Below, piece after piece: positions 22,617-32,124 of a DNA stretch of 64,000 nucleotides. The translations under genes were made by a program, and so were the position numbers. Source of the stretch: Clostridia bacterium (GTDB taxonomy: Bacteria > Bacillota > Clostridia > Oscillospirales > CAG-272); the NCBI GenBank assembly GCA_017463485.1, contig JAFTPD010000009.1:1-64000 (forward strand), given 5' to 3'. The notes beneath the pieces are model-generated. The model had not been told where the DNA came from and did no database searches. It worked only from the letters and a program-made list of their open reading frames with translations. Position 1 is the stretch's first letter. Each line of letters opens with the position of its first letter.

Positions 22617-25016
22617 TTATCTTACAACGATATTTACGATCTTATTGGGAACGACGATCTCCTTGACGATAGTCTTACCTTCAAGCAGAGCCGCCAGCTT
22701 TTCATCAGCCTTCACAGCCGCGATTGCCGCGTCCTTATCGCTGTTTATGGGCAGGGTTATCTTGCCCTTTACCTTGCCGTTGATCTGAACCGCAAGCTCA
22801 ACGGTAGCATCAACGGTCTTGGCTTCGTCGTATTCAGGCCACTTCGCCATAGAGCAGAATCCGCTGTGTCCCGTCTGCTCCCAAAGCTCCTCGCAAAGGT
22901 GGGGCGCGAAGGGGCAAAGCAGAAGCAGGAAGGTTTCAAGCTGCTCTGCGGTGAGCGCGCCCGCCTCGCCTATCTCGTTGAGCAGTCCCATCATAGCGGC
23001 GATTGCAGTATTGAACTTCATCTCCTCAATATCCGAGGTTACCTTCTTTATGGTCTTGTGGAAGGAGGACTCCAGCTTTGCGGGTGCGTCCTTGCTTACC
23101 ATAGATGGCAGATCTGCAACTCTGTCAAGGAATCGCTTACAGCCCTTAACGCTGTTATCCGACCAAGGAGCGGCACTTCCATAGTCACCCATAAAGAGGA
23201 TATACACGCGCAGAACGTCTGCGCCGTAAACGTCAACGACGTCGTTGGGGTCTACTACGTTGCCGCGGGACTTGGACATCTTCTCGCCGTCAGGACCAAG
23301 GATAAGTCCCTGCGCGGTACGCTTAGCGTAAGGCTCTTTGGTGGGAACCTCGCCGATATCGTAAAGGAATCTGTGCCAGAAGCGGGAGTAGATCAGGTGA
23401 CGGGTTACGTGCTCCATACCGCCGTTGTACCAGTCAACGGGCAGCCAATATTTCAGCTTATCCATATCCGCGAGGCTCTTTGAGTTATGCGGGTCGATAT
23501 AGCGCAGGAAATACCACGACGAGCCTGCCCACTGGGGCATGGTGTCGGTCTCTCTCTTTGCATCACCACCGCACCTCGGGCACTTGCAGTTTACAAAGCT
23601 GTCGATCTTTGCAAGGGGCGACTCTCCGCCCTCGCCGGGCGCGAACTCATTTACTGCAGGAAGTCGAAGCGGCAGCTCCTCGTAAGGAACGGGAACGATA
23701 CCGCACTCGGGACAATGGACTATCGGAATAGGCTCGCCCCAATATCTCTGACGGTTGAACGCCCAATCCTTCATCTTGTACTGAACGCCGCCCTCGCCGA
23801 CGCCCTTTTCGGTCAGGTACTCTATCATTTTTGCGATAGAATCCTTCTTGTTGGTAAAGCCGTCAAGGAAGCCGGAGTTGACCATCTCGCCGTCGCCTGC
23901 ATAGGCCTCCTTGGAGATGTCACCGCCCTTGATGACCTCAATAATATCAATTCCGAACTTCTTTGCAAAATCATAGTCTCGCTCGTCGTGAGCAGGCACT
24001 GCCATGATAGCGCCCGTGCCGTAGCCCATCATTACGTAGTCGGCGATATAAATCGGAATTTCCTTGCCTGTCACGGGATTTACACCCTTGATGCCTTCAA
24101 GGCAAACACCCGTCTTATCCTTTACGAGCTGGGTGCGCTCAAACTCCGTTTTTTTGGAGCATTCCTCGCGATATGCAAGCACTGCGTCCATATTGGTGAT
24201 CTTGTCGGCGTACTTGTCGATCATAGGATGCTCGGGGGCAACGACCATAAACGTAACTCCGAAGAGCGTGTCGGGACGGGTAGTGTAAACGCGGAGGCTG
24301 TCCTCTACTCCGCTGATACCGAAGTTTACGAATGCACCGCGGGACTTACCTATCCAGTTGACCTGCTGGAGCTTGATGTTGGGCAGATAATCGAGATTAT
24401 CCAGCTCCTCAAGCAGCTTGTCTGCGTACTCGGTAATTCGGAGATACCAAACGTCCTTGGATTTCTGGACGATATCGCTCTTACAGATATCGCACTTTCC
24501 GCCCTGCGAATCCTCGTTGGACAGCACCACCTTACAGGTGGGACAGTAGTTTACTAGCGCAGTATTGCGGAAAACAAGTCCCTTTTCAAACATTTTGAGG
24601 AAAATATACTGCGTCCACTTGTAGTAATCCTCCTCGGTGGTGTCAACCACGCGGTTCCAGTCAAATGCAAAGCCGACACGGCGAAGCTGACTTGAAAACT
24701 TGTTGATATTTCGGTCGGTCAGCTCGCGGGGGTGGATACCCGTCTTGATAGCGGAGGTTTCGGTAGGCAGACCGAATGCGTCAAAACCTATCGGGAACAG
24801 GACGTTGTAGCCCTCCATTCTTCTCTTTCTGCCGATTACCTCAATACCCGAATAAGCCTTGATATGTCCTACGTGCATACCAACGCCCGAGGGGTACGGG
24901 AACTCAACGAGTCCGTAAAATTTAGGCTTGTCGGAGTTATCTGCGGCATTGAAAATTCCCGCGTCCTCCCAACGCTTTTGCCATTTTCCCTCAACTGCGG
25001 AAAAATCGTACTTCAT
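22617..25016 (-). CDS. leuS: Leucyl-tRNA synthetase
   Basis: A 799-aa class I aminoacyl-tRNA synthetase. The HIGH-type motif is in FPYPSGVGMHVGHIKAY near residue 40; a Zn-like CPTCKVVLSN...CDICK module follows; the editing domain includes VYTTRPDTLFGVTFM and TGAIMAVPAHDERD; KMSKS is GEKMSKSRGNVVDP near 575. It charges tRNA-Leu. It is preceded by a 260-nt T-box leader that senses uncharged tRNA-Leu. Slightly shorter than the typical 805-860 aa but intact. Confidence 0.96.
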   Translation of the reverse strand: MKYDFSAVEGKWQKRWEDAGIFNAADNSDKPKFYGLVEFPYPSGVGMHVGHIKAYSGIEVIGRKRRMEGYNVLFPIGFDAFGLPTETSAIKTGIHPRELTDRNINKFSSQLRRVGFAFDWNRVVDTTEEDYYKWTQYIFLKMFEKGLVFRNTALVNYCPTCKVVLSNEDSQGGKCDICKSDIVQKSKDVWYLRITEYADKLLEELDNLDYLPNIKLQQVNWIGKSRGAFVNFGISGVEDSLRVYTTRPDTLFGVTFMVVAPEHPMIDKYADKITNMDAVLAYREECSKKTEFERTQLVKDKTGVCLEGIKGVNPVTGKEIPIYIADYVMMGYGTGAIMAVPAHDERDYDFAKKFGIDIIEVIKGGDISKEAYAGDGEMVNSGFLDGFTNKKDSIAKMIEYLTEKGVGEGGVQYKMKDWAFNRQRYWGEPIPIVHCPECGIVPVPYEELPLRLPAVNEFAPGEGGESPLAKIDSFVNCKCPRCGGDAKRETDTMPQWAGSSWYFLRYIDPHNSKSLADMDKLKYWLPVDWYNGGMEHVTRHLIYSRFWHRFLYDIGEVPTKEPYAKRTAQGLILGPDGEKMSKSRGNVVDPNDVVDVYGADVLRVYILFMGDYGSAAPWSDNSVKGCKRFLDRVADLPSMVSKDAPAKLESSFHKTIKKVTSDIEEMKFNTAIAAMMGLLNEIGEAGALTAEQLETFLLLLCPFAPHLCEELWEQTGHSGFCSMAKWPEYDEAKTVDATVELAVQINGKVKGKITLPINSDKDAAIAAVKADEKLAALLEGKTIVKEIVVPNKIVNIVVR

Positions 25017-25060
25017 AAGAAAATCTTCCTTTCGATATAGTGAAATTGTTTACTGAAAAT

Positions 25061-25320
25061 AAAAAATCGCCTCTGTAAATTCAGAGGCGGAGTTACCGCG
25101 GTACCACTCTGCTTGAGCATAAAGCTCCACTCGTGGGTGCATAGCACCTCGCCAAAATAACGGCAGGCTACCGTTCCTCCTACACACGCGACTACTCGCG
25201 CTTCGTCAGACCGCTCCCGGGTGAGATGACCGCCCTGCCGTACCGCGTCGCACCTGCCCGCGGCTCTCTTTAACGGCGATGGAGAGACAATTCCCGATCA
25301 CAGCGTTTGAATTTGCTTAC
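25061..25320 (-). promoter_or_regulatory. T-box riboswitch of leuS (specifier CUC)
   Basis: The T-box core TGGTACCGCGG lies at 25096-25106, followed by the terminator stem CGCCTCTG/CAGAGGCG (25068-25089) and a T run (25061-25066). Stem I begins with the usual AGAGAG box; the specifier is read as CUC (25223-25225) in the pattern CUC-ACC...GAG, matching Leu. Uncharged tRNA-Leu should stabilise the antiterminator and turn leuS on. Confidence 0.92.
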
Positions 25321-25326
25321 CAAAAT

Positions 25327-25355
25327 ATTATAATATATATTTTTCAACTTGTCAA
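25327..25355 (-). promoter_or_regulatory. Promoter of the leuS T-box leader
   Basis: TTGACA (25350-25355), 17 nt, TATAAT (25327-25332), 7 nt before the mapped start of the leader. Confidence 0.85.
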
Positions 25356-25402
25356 GAGATTTTGGGGATTATTTTAATGATTTTGATGTTTATGCGTTTT
25401 AT

Positions 25403-25611
25403 GTTACTTTTCGCTTCTCCGAAAAGTAACCAAAAGGAGAATTAAGGGAGAAAACCCACGGTTTTCTCCCTTAATTCTCCCACTATACTAAACGCGCTGC
25501 CTTTTGCATGTTGCAAAAAGGCGTGATTGCGCGCACAAGTTGCTACATACCCATATCGCCAAGTTCCCGTCGGAGCGACGGAAACTTGGTCTGGCGCAGT
25601 GCGCCTTGTGC
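25403..25611. repeat. Cluster of strong inverted repeats, no gene
   Basis: GTTACTTTTCG pairs across 25403-25430; a perfect 21-bp stem with CAC loop spans 25436-25480 (inner arm AAGGGAGAAAACC); an imperfect stem of about 14 bp (CCAAGTT-CCCGTCG) spans 25557-25597, enclosed by GCACAAG (25533) and CTTGTGC (25605), beside GGCGCA-GTGCGCC. The 340-nt gap between leuS promoter and ygiQ is thus almost all foldable; it may be a small non-autonomous mobile repeat or a structured RNA. Neither tRNA nor ORF is present. Confidence 0.65.
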
Positions 25612-25723
25612 AGAAAGTGGTTATGTTATCCTTTTAAGATTTAAAACTATATTCTAACAAAACAAATTTTTTTCGATGCTGTTTTTCCTGAAAGCTATTG
25701 TGATGCAGAAAGCGTCTCAAAAC

Positions 25724-27715
25724 TCACTTACCGCTTTTTCTCTTTGGTCCTCCGCGCAGGGCGGGATTTTTGCCGCTTTTTGGCGCGGGCTTTGAGGATG
25801 CTTTAGCTTTGGTGGCAGACATTTTTTTGCCTTTTTCCTGCCCTGAACTGCGGCTTTGTTTACTCTGCACGCTCGGGCGCGAGCCCTTGCCTTCGGGACG
25901 GACGAGGCAATCTTCACCGTAGCCTATAAGGTCTTCCCTATGCGCCGCGCGCAACGCCTCGCGCACCATTGGCGCGTTTTCGGGACGGTTGAACTGAAGC
26001 AACGCGCGCTGAAGCTGCTTTTCGCGGTAGTCCGTCGGCACGTAGACCTTCTTCATATCCAGGGGATTTATTCCCGTGTAAAACATGACCGTAGACGCCG
26101 TGCCGGGTGTCGGATAGTAATCCTGCACCTGCTCGGGGGCGTACTTGTCGCGCTTGAGTGTCACGGCAAGATTGACCGCGTCGCTCATGGTCGAGCCGGG
26201 GTGGCTGGACATAAGATACGGCACAAGATACTGCTCCTTGCCGCACCTCTCGGTGATATCAAAAAACTTACGTCTGAACGCCGAGTAAACCTCGAAATCC
26301 GGCTTGCCCATACAACGCAGAACAGGCGACGAGCAGTGCTCGGGCGCTACCTTGAGCTGTCCCGAAACGTGGTCGCGGACGAGCTTGTTAAAGAACGTAT
26401 CATCCTTGTCAGCCATAAGATAATCGAAGCGTATTCCCGAGCGGATAAACACCTTTTTCACCTTCGGCAGGGCTTCTATCTGACGCAAAAGCTCTATATA
26501 TTCGCTGTGGTCAACCTCGAGGTTGGGACACGGAGTGGGGGCGAGGCACTTACGGTTAGTGCAAACGCCGCTCTTCAGTTGTTTTTGACAAGCAGGCTTT
26601 CGGAAATTTGCCGTAGGTCCGCCCACGTCGTGGATATATCCCTTGAAGTCGGGCATTTCGGTAATGATCTTTGCCTCGCGCACCACCGACTCTATACTGC
26701 GCGAGCGCACCGTCCTTCCCTGATGGAAAGCAAGCGCGCAGAAATTACACGCTCCGAAGCAGCCTCGGTTATGCGTGATAGAAAAGCGCACCTCCTCAAT
26801 GGCGGGAACACCGCCGTCCTTTTCGTAGGACGGGTGATACGTCCGCGCGTAAGGCAGAGCGTAAACTCGGTCAAGCTCCTCCCTCTCAAGCGGCGGCATT
26901 GGCGGATTTTGCACGAGCAGTTTATTGTCGTAGATTTCGCAAATCGCCTTGCCCGATATAGCATCTTGATTTTTATACTGCGTGCCGAAGGCCTCTGCGT
27001 ACAGTCGCTTGTCCACCTTCAACTCGTCGTAATTATAGGTCGCGGCAACGTCAAAATGAACGCTACCAGCCTCGTCTGCTTTACACATATATACCGTTCC
27101 GCGCACGTCACGTATCTTGCGGACGGGGACGCCACGGTCAAGGAGCTGAGCTATCCGCAGAAGGATATTTTCGCCCATACCGTAGGTCAGAATGTCGGCG
27201 CGGCTGTCGATAAGTATGGAGCGGCGCACCTTGTTGTCCCAATAATCATAGTGTGCAAAGCGGCGCAGGGATGCTTCAAGACCTCCGATAATTATCGGAA
27301 TATCGCCGTACGCCTCGCGGATACGGTTGCAGTAAACTATCACCGCGCGGTCGGGGCGCTTGCCCATAACACCACCGGGCGAATAGTAGTCGCTGGTGCG
27401 CTTTTTCTTGGCGGCGGTGTAATGCGCCACCATGGAGTCTATGTTACCCGACGTGACGAGAAAGCCGAGGCGCGGTCTGCCGAACTCGCGGAAGGCATCC
27501 GCGCTCTTATAGTCGGGCTGTGAAAGGATAGCCACGCGGAAGCCTGCGGATTCAAGCACGCGGGATATTATGGCAACGCCAAAGGACGGATGATCCACGT
27601 AGGCATCACCCGTAACGTATACGAAATCAGGTCTGTCCCAGCCCCGCGCGTCCATTGTGCGACGGTCTATCGGCAAAAACGCTGACTCGGGCGGGAAAAT
27701 TTTCTTTTCAGGCAT
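25724..27715 (-). CDS. YgiQ-family (UPF0313) radical SAM protein
   Basis: A 663-aa protein. An N-terminal B12-binding-like Rossmann part (FVYVTGDAYVDHPSFGVAII) is followed by the radical SAM core with CFGACNFC, the CxxxCxxC cluster ligand, near residue 315, and a Cys-rich stretch CQKQLKSGVCTNRKCLAPTPCPN typical of this family. The reaction is unknown. The last about 60 residues are a Lys/Ser/Pro-rich basic tail, possibly nucleic-acid binding or simply disordered. Promoter TTGCAA-N17-TAAAAT upstream. Confidence 0.92.
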   Translation of the reverse strand: MPEKKIFPPESAFLPIDRRTMDARGWDRPDFVYVTGDAYVDHPSFGVAIISRVLESAGFRVAILSQPDYKSADAFREFGRPRLGFLVTSGNIDSMVAHYTAAKKKRTSDYYSPGGVMGKRPDRAVIVYCNRIREAYGDIPIIIGGLEASLRRFAHYDYWDNKVRRSILIDSRADILTYGMGENILLRIAQLLDRGVPVRKIRDVRGTVYMCKADEAGSVHFDVAATYNYDELKVDKRLYAEAFGTQYKNQDAISGKAICEIYDNKLLVQNPPMPPLEREELDRVYALPYARTYHPSYEKDGGVPAIEEVRFSITHNRGCFGACNFCALAFHQGRTVRSRSIESVVREAKIITEMPDFKGYIHDVGGPTANFRKPACQKQLKSGVCTNRKCLAPTPCPNLEVDHSEYIELLRQIEALPKVKKVFIRSGIRFDYLMADKDDTFFNKLVRDHVSGQLKVAPEHCSSPVLRCMGKPDFEVYSAFRRKFFDITERCGKEQYLVPYLMSSHPGSTMSDAVNLAVTLKRDKYAPEQVQDYYPTPGTASTVMFYTGINPLDMKKVYVPTDYREKQLQRALLQFNRPENAPMVREALRAAHREDLIGYGEDCLVRPEGKGSRPSVQSKQSRSSGQEKGKKMSATKAKASSKPAPKSGKNPALRGGPKRKSGK

Positions 27716-27749
27716 TTCAGCCTCCGATATAATTTATTCGTTCCTTTTG

Positions 27750-27778
27750 ATTTTACCACATTTCGTTCTTTTTTGCAA
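27750..27778 (-). promoter_or_regulatory. ygiQ-like gene promoter
   Basis: TTGCAA (27773-27778), 17 nt, TAAAAT (27750-27755), between the spoVM terminator and the start. Confidence 0.65.
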
Positions 27779-27801
27779 GGGGGTTTTTGCTTCCAAACGT
27801 C

Positions 27802-27829
27802 AAAAACCGCGGCACGAGCCGCGGTTTTT
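27802..27829 (-). terminator. Terminator after spoVM
   Basis: AAAAACCGCGGC-N4-GCCGCGGTTTTT, 12-bp stem with T end, 14 nt after the spoVM stop; symmetrical and so possibly bidirectional. Confidence 0.88.
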
Positions 27830-27843
27830 GAACTCTGACTATG

Positions 27844-27933
27844 TTATTTTCTCTTTTTAACCTTTTGTATCTTGAACATCCTGCGCAGAAGCGGCGACAG
27901 AAAGGCGGGTGAACGCCAAAGCACGATTTTCAT
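27844..27933 (-). CDS. spoVM: Stage V sporulation protein SpoVM
   Basis: A 29-aa gene with GGAGG 8 nt before the ATG: MKIVLWRSPAFLSPLLRRMF, then a basic tail. It matches Clostridial SpoVM (MKIVxxKSPKFLSxxLRxxFxI): an amphipathic helix with the conserved Pro near residue 9 that senses the curved forespore membrane and anchors the coat scaffold protein SpoIVA. It follows thiN by 80 nt, the same neighbourhood as in other Clostridia. It is far too short for ordinary gene callers. A CATATACT (27971-27978) upstream could be a sigma E -10 but is unproven. Confidence 0.82.
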   Translation of the reverse strand: MKIVLWRSPAFLSPLLRRMFKIQKVKKRK

Positions 27934-28013
27934 AATACTGTCCTCCAAAATCATAAAGTCCTTCACGGGCAGTATATGAAAAAAGTCGCCGCCGTGCTAT
28001 TTTTGAGTATTTG

Positions 28014-28643
28014 TCACTCAATATCCTTGGATTCAATGATGTATATTCCGCCCTTGCGGACCGAAATGAGCGCGACGTTACCCGTTATCTCGTTGGACAC
28101 GGCGTACTGCAATCTGCGGTTGAGCGTAGCCTTTTTCAAGGGATATTTGCACCCCTCGACAGACACGCCCTTGACCACCTCGTCGGCGGCGATAATGGAA
28201 AGATACTTATACTGACTCCGCGCGATAAGCGTTGACGTGGAACAGATATAGCGCGCGCGGCTCTGACCGTCTGTCACATATCCGTGTACCGTTCTGCCGC
28301 GCAGATCCTCAAGGATAGACAGAGTTGACAGCGTGTGGTCAAGTCTGCCGCTAAGTCCTCCAATAATAAATATTTCATTCGCGCCCGAGCCGATAGCCAG
28401 CTCCACCGCGATCTGCGTATCCGTCAGATCCTTTTCGGCGGGAACTTGGTGTACCTTCATTCCCTTTTCCTCGGGCACGTCCCCCAAGGAATCAAAATCT
28501 CCCACGAGAATGTCGGGGGTGACTCCAAGCAGCTTTGCCGTATTATACCCCGCGTCTGCGGCTATTTTTATGTCCTCTCCGCGCGGATGCTCGGTTATAT
28601 TTTCAACGAACACCTTGCCGCCCGTATATATAAATGCTCTCAT
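28014..28643 (-). CDS. thiN: Thiamine pyrophosphokinase
   Basis: A 209-aa enzyme converting thiamine and ATP to thiamine diphosphate. Motifs are AADAGYNTAKLLG, LVGDFDSLG (metal/ATP Asp), PAEKDLTDTQIAVE and GGLSGRLDHTLS, all in their usual order; the C-terminal beta domain is present to the end. It starts the transcript that also carries spoVM. GGAG lies 7 nt before the ATG. Confidence 0.95.
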   Translation of the reverse strand: MRAFIYTGGKVFVENITEHPRGEDIKIAADAGYNTAKLLGVTPDILVGDFDSLGDVPEEKGMKVHQVPAEKDLTDTQIAVELAIGSGANEIFIIGGLSGRLDHTLSTLSILEDLRGRTVHGYVTDGQSRARYICSTSTLIARSQYKYLSIIAADEVVKGVSVEGCKYPLKKATLNRRLQYAVSNEITGNVALISVRKGGIYIIESKDIE

Positions 28644-28672
28644 TGCATATCTCCTTTATCTGATATGCTTGC

Positions 28673-28701
28673 ATTATACCACCCGCCGAGAAATTTGTCA
28701 A
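28673..28701 (-). promoter_or_regulatory. thiN-spoVM promoter
   Basis: TTGACA (28696-28701), 17 nt, TATAAT (28673-28678), overlapping the 3' end of the upstream small gene. Confidence 0.85.
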
Positions 28702-29009
28702 GTCGCTCCGAAGTATTCCGCGCCGAACATCATATCCTCCACCACGTCCGTCAGCGTGCAAGGAGTTACGCAGTGGTGCGCGACGGACTCAAATATCCTT
28801 TCTGCCAATGCATAGTCCCGCCCTGCAAACGCCACGCGCCGCTCGCCAAAGCCGCGCACTCCGACGGCGTATCCCATCATATCTCCGTCGGCTGACATTT
28901 CGTAAAGTCTGTACTCTACCCTCTCCGATCTCACGCTTGCCGAGCAATGTCTGATCGCCGACAAGCGGCAGGGTGTGGCTCCGTTTGAATTCTCGCTTTG
29001 CTTTTCCAT
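28698..29009 (-). CDS. DUF6514-like small protein
   Basis: A 103-aa protein with the core VEYRLYEMSADGDMMGYAVGV followed by a conserved end TPCTLTDVVEDMMFG. The order YRxYE, GYAV, RDYALAERIFE and LxDVVEDM recalls DUF6514, a small Clostridial family of unknown role; family name from memory. GGGGGAAA precedes the ATG. An isolated TATAAT (29058-29063) could be its -10. Its last bases overlap the thiN -35. Confidence 0.6.
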   Translation of the reverse strand: MEKQSENSNGATPCRLSAIRHCSASVRSERVEYRLYEMSADGDMMGYAVGVRGFGERRVAFAGRDYALAERIFESVAHHCVTPCTLTDVVEDMMFGAEYFGAT

Positions 29010-29407
29010 AAAAATTTCCCCCGTTGATTTTTTGCGGTGTTACACACCGCAATTACAATTATAAACCTTTGCCGTATCCGTTTTTGTTAAATTTCGCTGT
29101 CATAAAATACACTTTTTGCGTCGTTTATGACGTTTCGGGGCGTTTTTTGCCAAAGGCGGCGGAATAATCGGAAAATATGATAAAAACGGCTCTGTTTTTC
29201 GCGAAGGCCGCCGCCCGAATTTACAAATCCGTAAAAATGTCGAAACAAAAAGTCCACATCTCGCGGCGCTGGTATTATTTACAGCTTGATTTTAAGAGGA
29301 AAATATATTAAAATTTAATAAAAAGACGTTTGGTTTTCGCAGGTATTTGACGTTATGCACATTTTGTTACGCTTAACCAAACGGACAACACTATCGGAGG
29401 TAAAAAC
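29010..29407 (+). other. Intergenic region with a plus-strand promoter
   Basis: No gene in about 400 nt. On the plus strand TTGATT (29286-29291), 17 nt, TAAAAT (29309-29314) forms a reasonable promoter for the small gene at 29408, leaving an 85-nt leader with no clear structure. The rest is featureless except the palindrome TATTAAAATTTAATA. Confidence 0.5.
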
Positions 29408-29662
29408 ATGTTCAAAAACAAACGGTCGGCAAGGGTAGGTCCTCACCCCTTGGCTTCACGACTTTTACTTATAGGTCAGCCGCTTTTGCTACTTGCACTT
29501 ATGGACATAGCCGCTCAGATATACCGTGCGGGAGCGGAGGGGCATCTGGGGGTACGATTGTGGCTTGTGGAGCGCGGCGAGTACGTGCTTGCGTCGGCGG
29601 TGATACTGTACGGCGGCGCGCTTTTCCTCAATTATCTCGAAAAATTTTATTCAAAAGCGTAA
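29408..29662 (+). CDS. Small membrane protein of unknown function
   Basis: An 84-aa protein starting MFKNKRSARVGPHPLASRLL, with two hydrophobic segments (LLLIGQPLLLLALMDIAAQI and VLASAVILYGGALFLNYLE). The start is strongly supported by GGAGG 7 nt upstream and a promoter. No family recognised. It stands alone before asnS. Confidence 0.6.
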   Translation: MFKNKRSARVGPHPLASRLLLIGQPLLLLALMDIAAQIYRAGAEGHLGVRLWLVERGEYVLASAVILYGGALFLNYLEKFYSKA

Positions 29663-29719
29663 AAGTGAGCCTTAAATTCAAAAAAACGTACATCTTTTAG
29701 GGTTTTTGCCGATTATTGA

Positions 29720-29748
29720 TTGACAAAAGCTCAAAGTGGTGATATAAT
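29720..29748 (+). promoter_or_regulatory. asnS promoter
   Basis: TTGACA (29720-29725), 17 nt, TATAAT (29743-29748). The 70-nt leader shows no T-box. Confidence 0.85.
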
Positions 29749-29820
29749 GGAATGTAACTTTGATGCGGACGCTGGCTCGTCCGATACGTTTGTTATTTCA
29801 CTTGAAACGGAGATATTACC

Positions 29821-31215
29821 ATGAAAAGAGATTTTGTACGCGATATGTATGAAAACCCCGAGGCATTCGGCGGCAAGACGGTCACTGTCGGCGGCTGGGT
29901 GCGCAATCTGCGCGACAGCAAGGCTTTCGGCTTTATCGACCTTAACGACGGAAGCTGCTTCAAGAGCGTTCAGGTGGTTTTCGAGCGCGAAAAAATAGCT
30001 AACTACGACGAGATAGCTCATCAGAACGTCGGCGCTTCCCTTATCGTCAAGGGTAAGATCGAGCTGACGCCGGGTATGAAGCAGCCCTTTGAGCTGAAGG
30101 CAGAGGAGATATGCGTTGAGGGTACTTCTACCCCCGACTATCCCTTGCAGCCCAAGCGTCACTCGGTTGAATTCCTCCGCGAGCAGGCGTATCTGCGTCC
30201 CAGAACAAATCTGTTCTCCGCGGTTTTCAGAGTTCGCAGTGAGGCGGCTTACGCTATCCACAAGTTCTTCCATGACCGTGGATTTGTTTACGTTCACACC
30301 CCCATCATCACCGCATCCGACGCAGAGGGCGCGGGCGAGATGTTCCGTGTAACCACGCTGGACATGGACAATCTGCCCAAGACGGAGAATGGCGAGGTGG
30401 ATTACTCCACCGACTTCTTCGGCAAATCCGCAAACCTTACCGTTTCGGGACAGCTTGAGGGCGAGACATACGCGCTGGCTTACGGCAAGATCTACACCTT
30501 CGGTCCTACCTTCCGCGCAGAGAACTCCAACACCGCGCGTCACGCGGCAGAGTTCTGGATGATAGAGCCCGAGATCGCCTTTGCCGACCTTAACGACAAC
30601 ATGCAGCTTGCGTGGGATATGATCAAATTCATCATCAATCACGTGCTGACGACCTGCCCGCAGGAGATCGATTTCTTCAACAGCTTTGTTGAAAAGGGAC
30701 TCAAGGACAGACTTACCGCTCTCGTTAACAGCGAGTACAAGCGCGTGACCTACACCGAGGCTGTCGAGCTGCTCCAGAAGAGCGGCGTAGAGTTCAAGTA
30801 CCCCGTCGAGTGGGGTATCGACCTGCAGACGGAGCATGAGCGCTACATCACCGAGCAGATATTCAAGTGCCCTGTATTTGTAACCGATTATCCCAAGGAC
30901 ATCAAGGCTTTCTATATGCGACTCAACGACGACGGAAAGACGGTTGCGGCTATGGATATGCTTGTTCCCGGAGTGGGCGAAATTATCGGCGGCTCACAGC
31001 GTGAGGAGCGTATGGACGTGCTTACCGCGCGCATGGCAGAGTGCGGACTCCGAGAGGAGGACTACTGGTGGTACCTCAACCTCCGCAAGTTCGGCGGCAC
31101 CAAGCATGCAGGATACGGCCTTGGCTTTGAGCGAATCATCATGTACCTCACGGGCGTTTCCAACATCCGCGACGTACTGCCCTACCCCAGAACCGTGGGC
31201 AACGCAGAATATTGA
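29821..31215 (+). CDS. asnS: Asparaginyl-tRNA synthetase
   Basis: A 464-aa class II synthetase: OB-fold anticodon domain ([21 protein letters not shown]) then the catalytic core with motif 2 ([21 protein letters not shown]) and motif 3 ([14 protein letters not shown]). The core [13 protein letters not shown] arrangement and full length fit AsnRS rather than AspRS. It charges tRNA-Asn. Good promoter, GGAGAT ribosome site, hairpin after the stop. Confidence 0.95.
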   Translation: MKRDFVRDMYENPEAFGGKTVTVGGWVRNLRDSKAFGFIDLNDGSCFKSVQVVFEREKIANYDEIAHQNVGASLIVKGKIELTPGMKQPFELKAEEICVEGTSTPDYPLQPKRHSVEFLREQAYLRPRTNLFSAVFRVRSEAAYAIHKFFHDRGFVYVHTPIITASDAEGAGEMFRVTTLDMDNLPKTENGEVDYSTDFFGKSANLTVSGQLEGETYALAYGKIYTFGPTFRAENSNTARHAAEFWMIEPEIAFADLNDNMQLAWDMIKFIINHVLTTCPQEIDFFNSFVEKGLKDRLTALVNSEYKRVTYTEAVELLQKSGVEFKYPVEWGIDLQTEHERYITEQIFKCPVFVTDYPKDIKAFYMRLNDDGKTVAAMDMLVPGVGEIIGGSQREERMDVLTARMAECGLREEDYWWYLNLRKFGGTKHAGYGLGFERIIMYLTGVSNIRDVLPYPRTVGNAEY

Positions 31216-31230
31216 TCTATGTTATGTAAT

Positions 31231-31268
31231 CGGCGCTGTCTGACACTTTCTCGGACAGCGCCGAGCTT
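31231..31268 (+). terminator. Hairpin after asnS
   Basis: CGGCGCTGTC and its complement close a stem of at least 10 bp, followed by a short T-poor tail, so termination may be partial and the ZIP gene 20 nt on may be co-transcribed. Confidence 0.6.
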
Positions 31269-31285
31269 TACAGGAAAGGACTAAT

Positions 31286-32035
31286 ATGGTACCCGTTTTA
31301 CTTACTGCGCTCGGTGTCGGACTGTCAACGGTCTTTGGAGCGCTCCTCGGATTTTTGTTCAAAAAAACATCCCACAAATTCAACGATATCGTGCTTTCCT
31401 TTGCCGCAGGCGTAATGCTTGCCGCTGCTGTGATAGGACTTATCCTTCCCTCGCTGGAATACGGCGGATTCTCAATTATCTTTACGGTTGTAGGCATTTT
31501 TGCGGGTGCGCTGTGCCTCAACCTTATCGACAGATTAGTCCCACACCTTCATACCATCACGGGAGTTGACCGCGAGGCTCATCACAACGGCAATATTGAC
31601 AAGGTCATGCTGTTCGTTATCGCGATAGCTATTCATAATATCCCCGAGGGTATTGCCGCAGGAGTCAGCTTTGGTACGGGCGACATCACCAGCGCCATTA
31701 CGGTAGCAGGAGGTATCGCGCTTCAGAATATCCCCGAGGGTATGGTGATAATCGCACCCATGCTGGCTTCCGGCATATCTCGCGGACGCACCTTCCTTAT
31801 TGCTCTTATGACGGGCGTGGTCGAGGTTATCGGCACGTTTATCGGATATTTCGCCGTGAATGTTTCCACGGCTATCCTTCCCTTCGCGCTTGCTTTCGCA
31901 GGCGGAACTATGCTTTACGTTATCAGTGACGAAATGATACCCGAAACTCACGCGCACGGCAACGAGCGCGGCGCTACCTATTCTTTGCTCGCGGGCTTTT
32001 GCCTGATGATGGTATTCGATTTCCTGCTGGGATAA
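31286..32035 (+). CDS. ZIP-family metal transporter (second copy)
   Basis: A 249-aa polytopic protein with HNIPEGIAAGVSFGTG and QNIPEGMVIIAPML as the paired ZIP metal motifs, an SFAAGVMLAAAV helix and a final SDEMIPETHAHG metal-type end. It is closer to the ZupT/GufA branch and differs clearly from the 6043 copy (NIPEG instead of NFPEG in helix V). Substrate not determinable. AGGAAAGG precedes the ATG. Confidence 0.9.
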   Translation: MVPVLLTALGVGLSTVFGALLGFLFKKTSHKFNDIVLSFAAGVMLAAAVIGLILPSLEYGGFSIIFTVVGIFAGALCLNLIDRLVPHLHTITGVDREAHHNGNIDKVMLFVIAIAIHNIPEGIAAGVSFGTGDITSAITVAGGIALQNIPEGMVIIAPMLASGISRGRTFLIALMTGVVEVIGTFIGYFAVNVSTAILPFALAFAGGTMLYVISDEMIPETHAHGNERGATYSLLAGFCLMMVFDFLLG

Positions 32036-32063
32036 TTCTCTTTATAAAATTCACATAAAAAAC

Positions 32064-32092
32064 TTGACACGGACACAATATAAGGTTATAAT
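32064..32092 (+). promoter_or_regulatory. Promoter of the DUF1858-trmK-nif3-ridA run
   Basis: TTGACA (32064-32069), 17 nt, TATAAT (32087-32092). Confidence 0.85.
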
Positions 32093-32124
32093 AATTACAG
32101 ATAAATTTAAGGAGGTAAATTGAA

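Noticed and set aside
25856..27523. 555-codon plus-strand ORF
   Set aside because: Antisense shadow of the YgiQ-like gene, which has the radical SAM motif and ribosome site.
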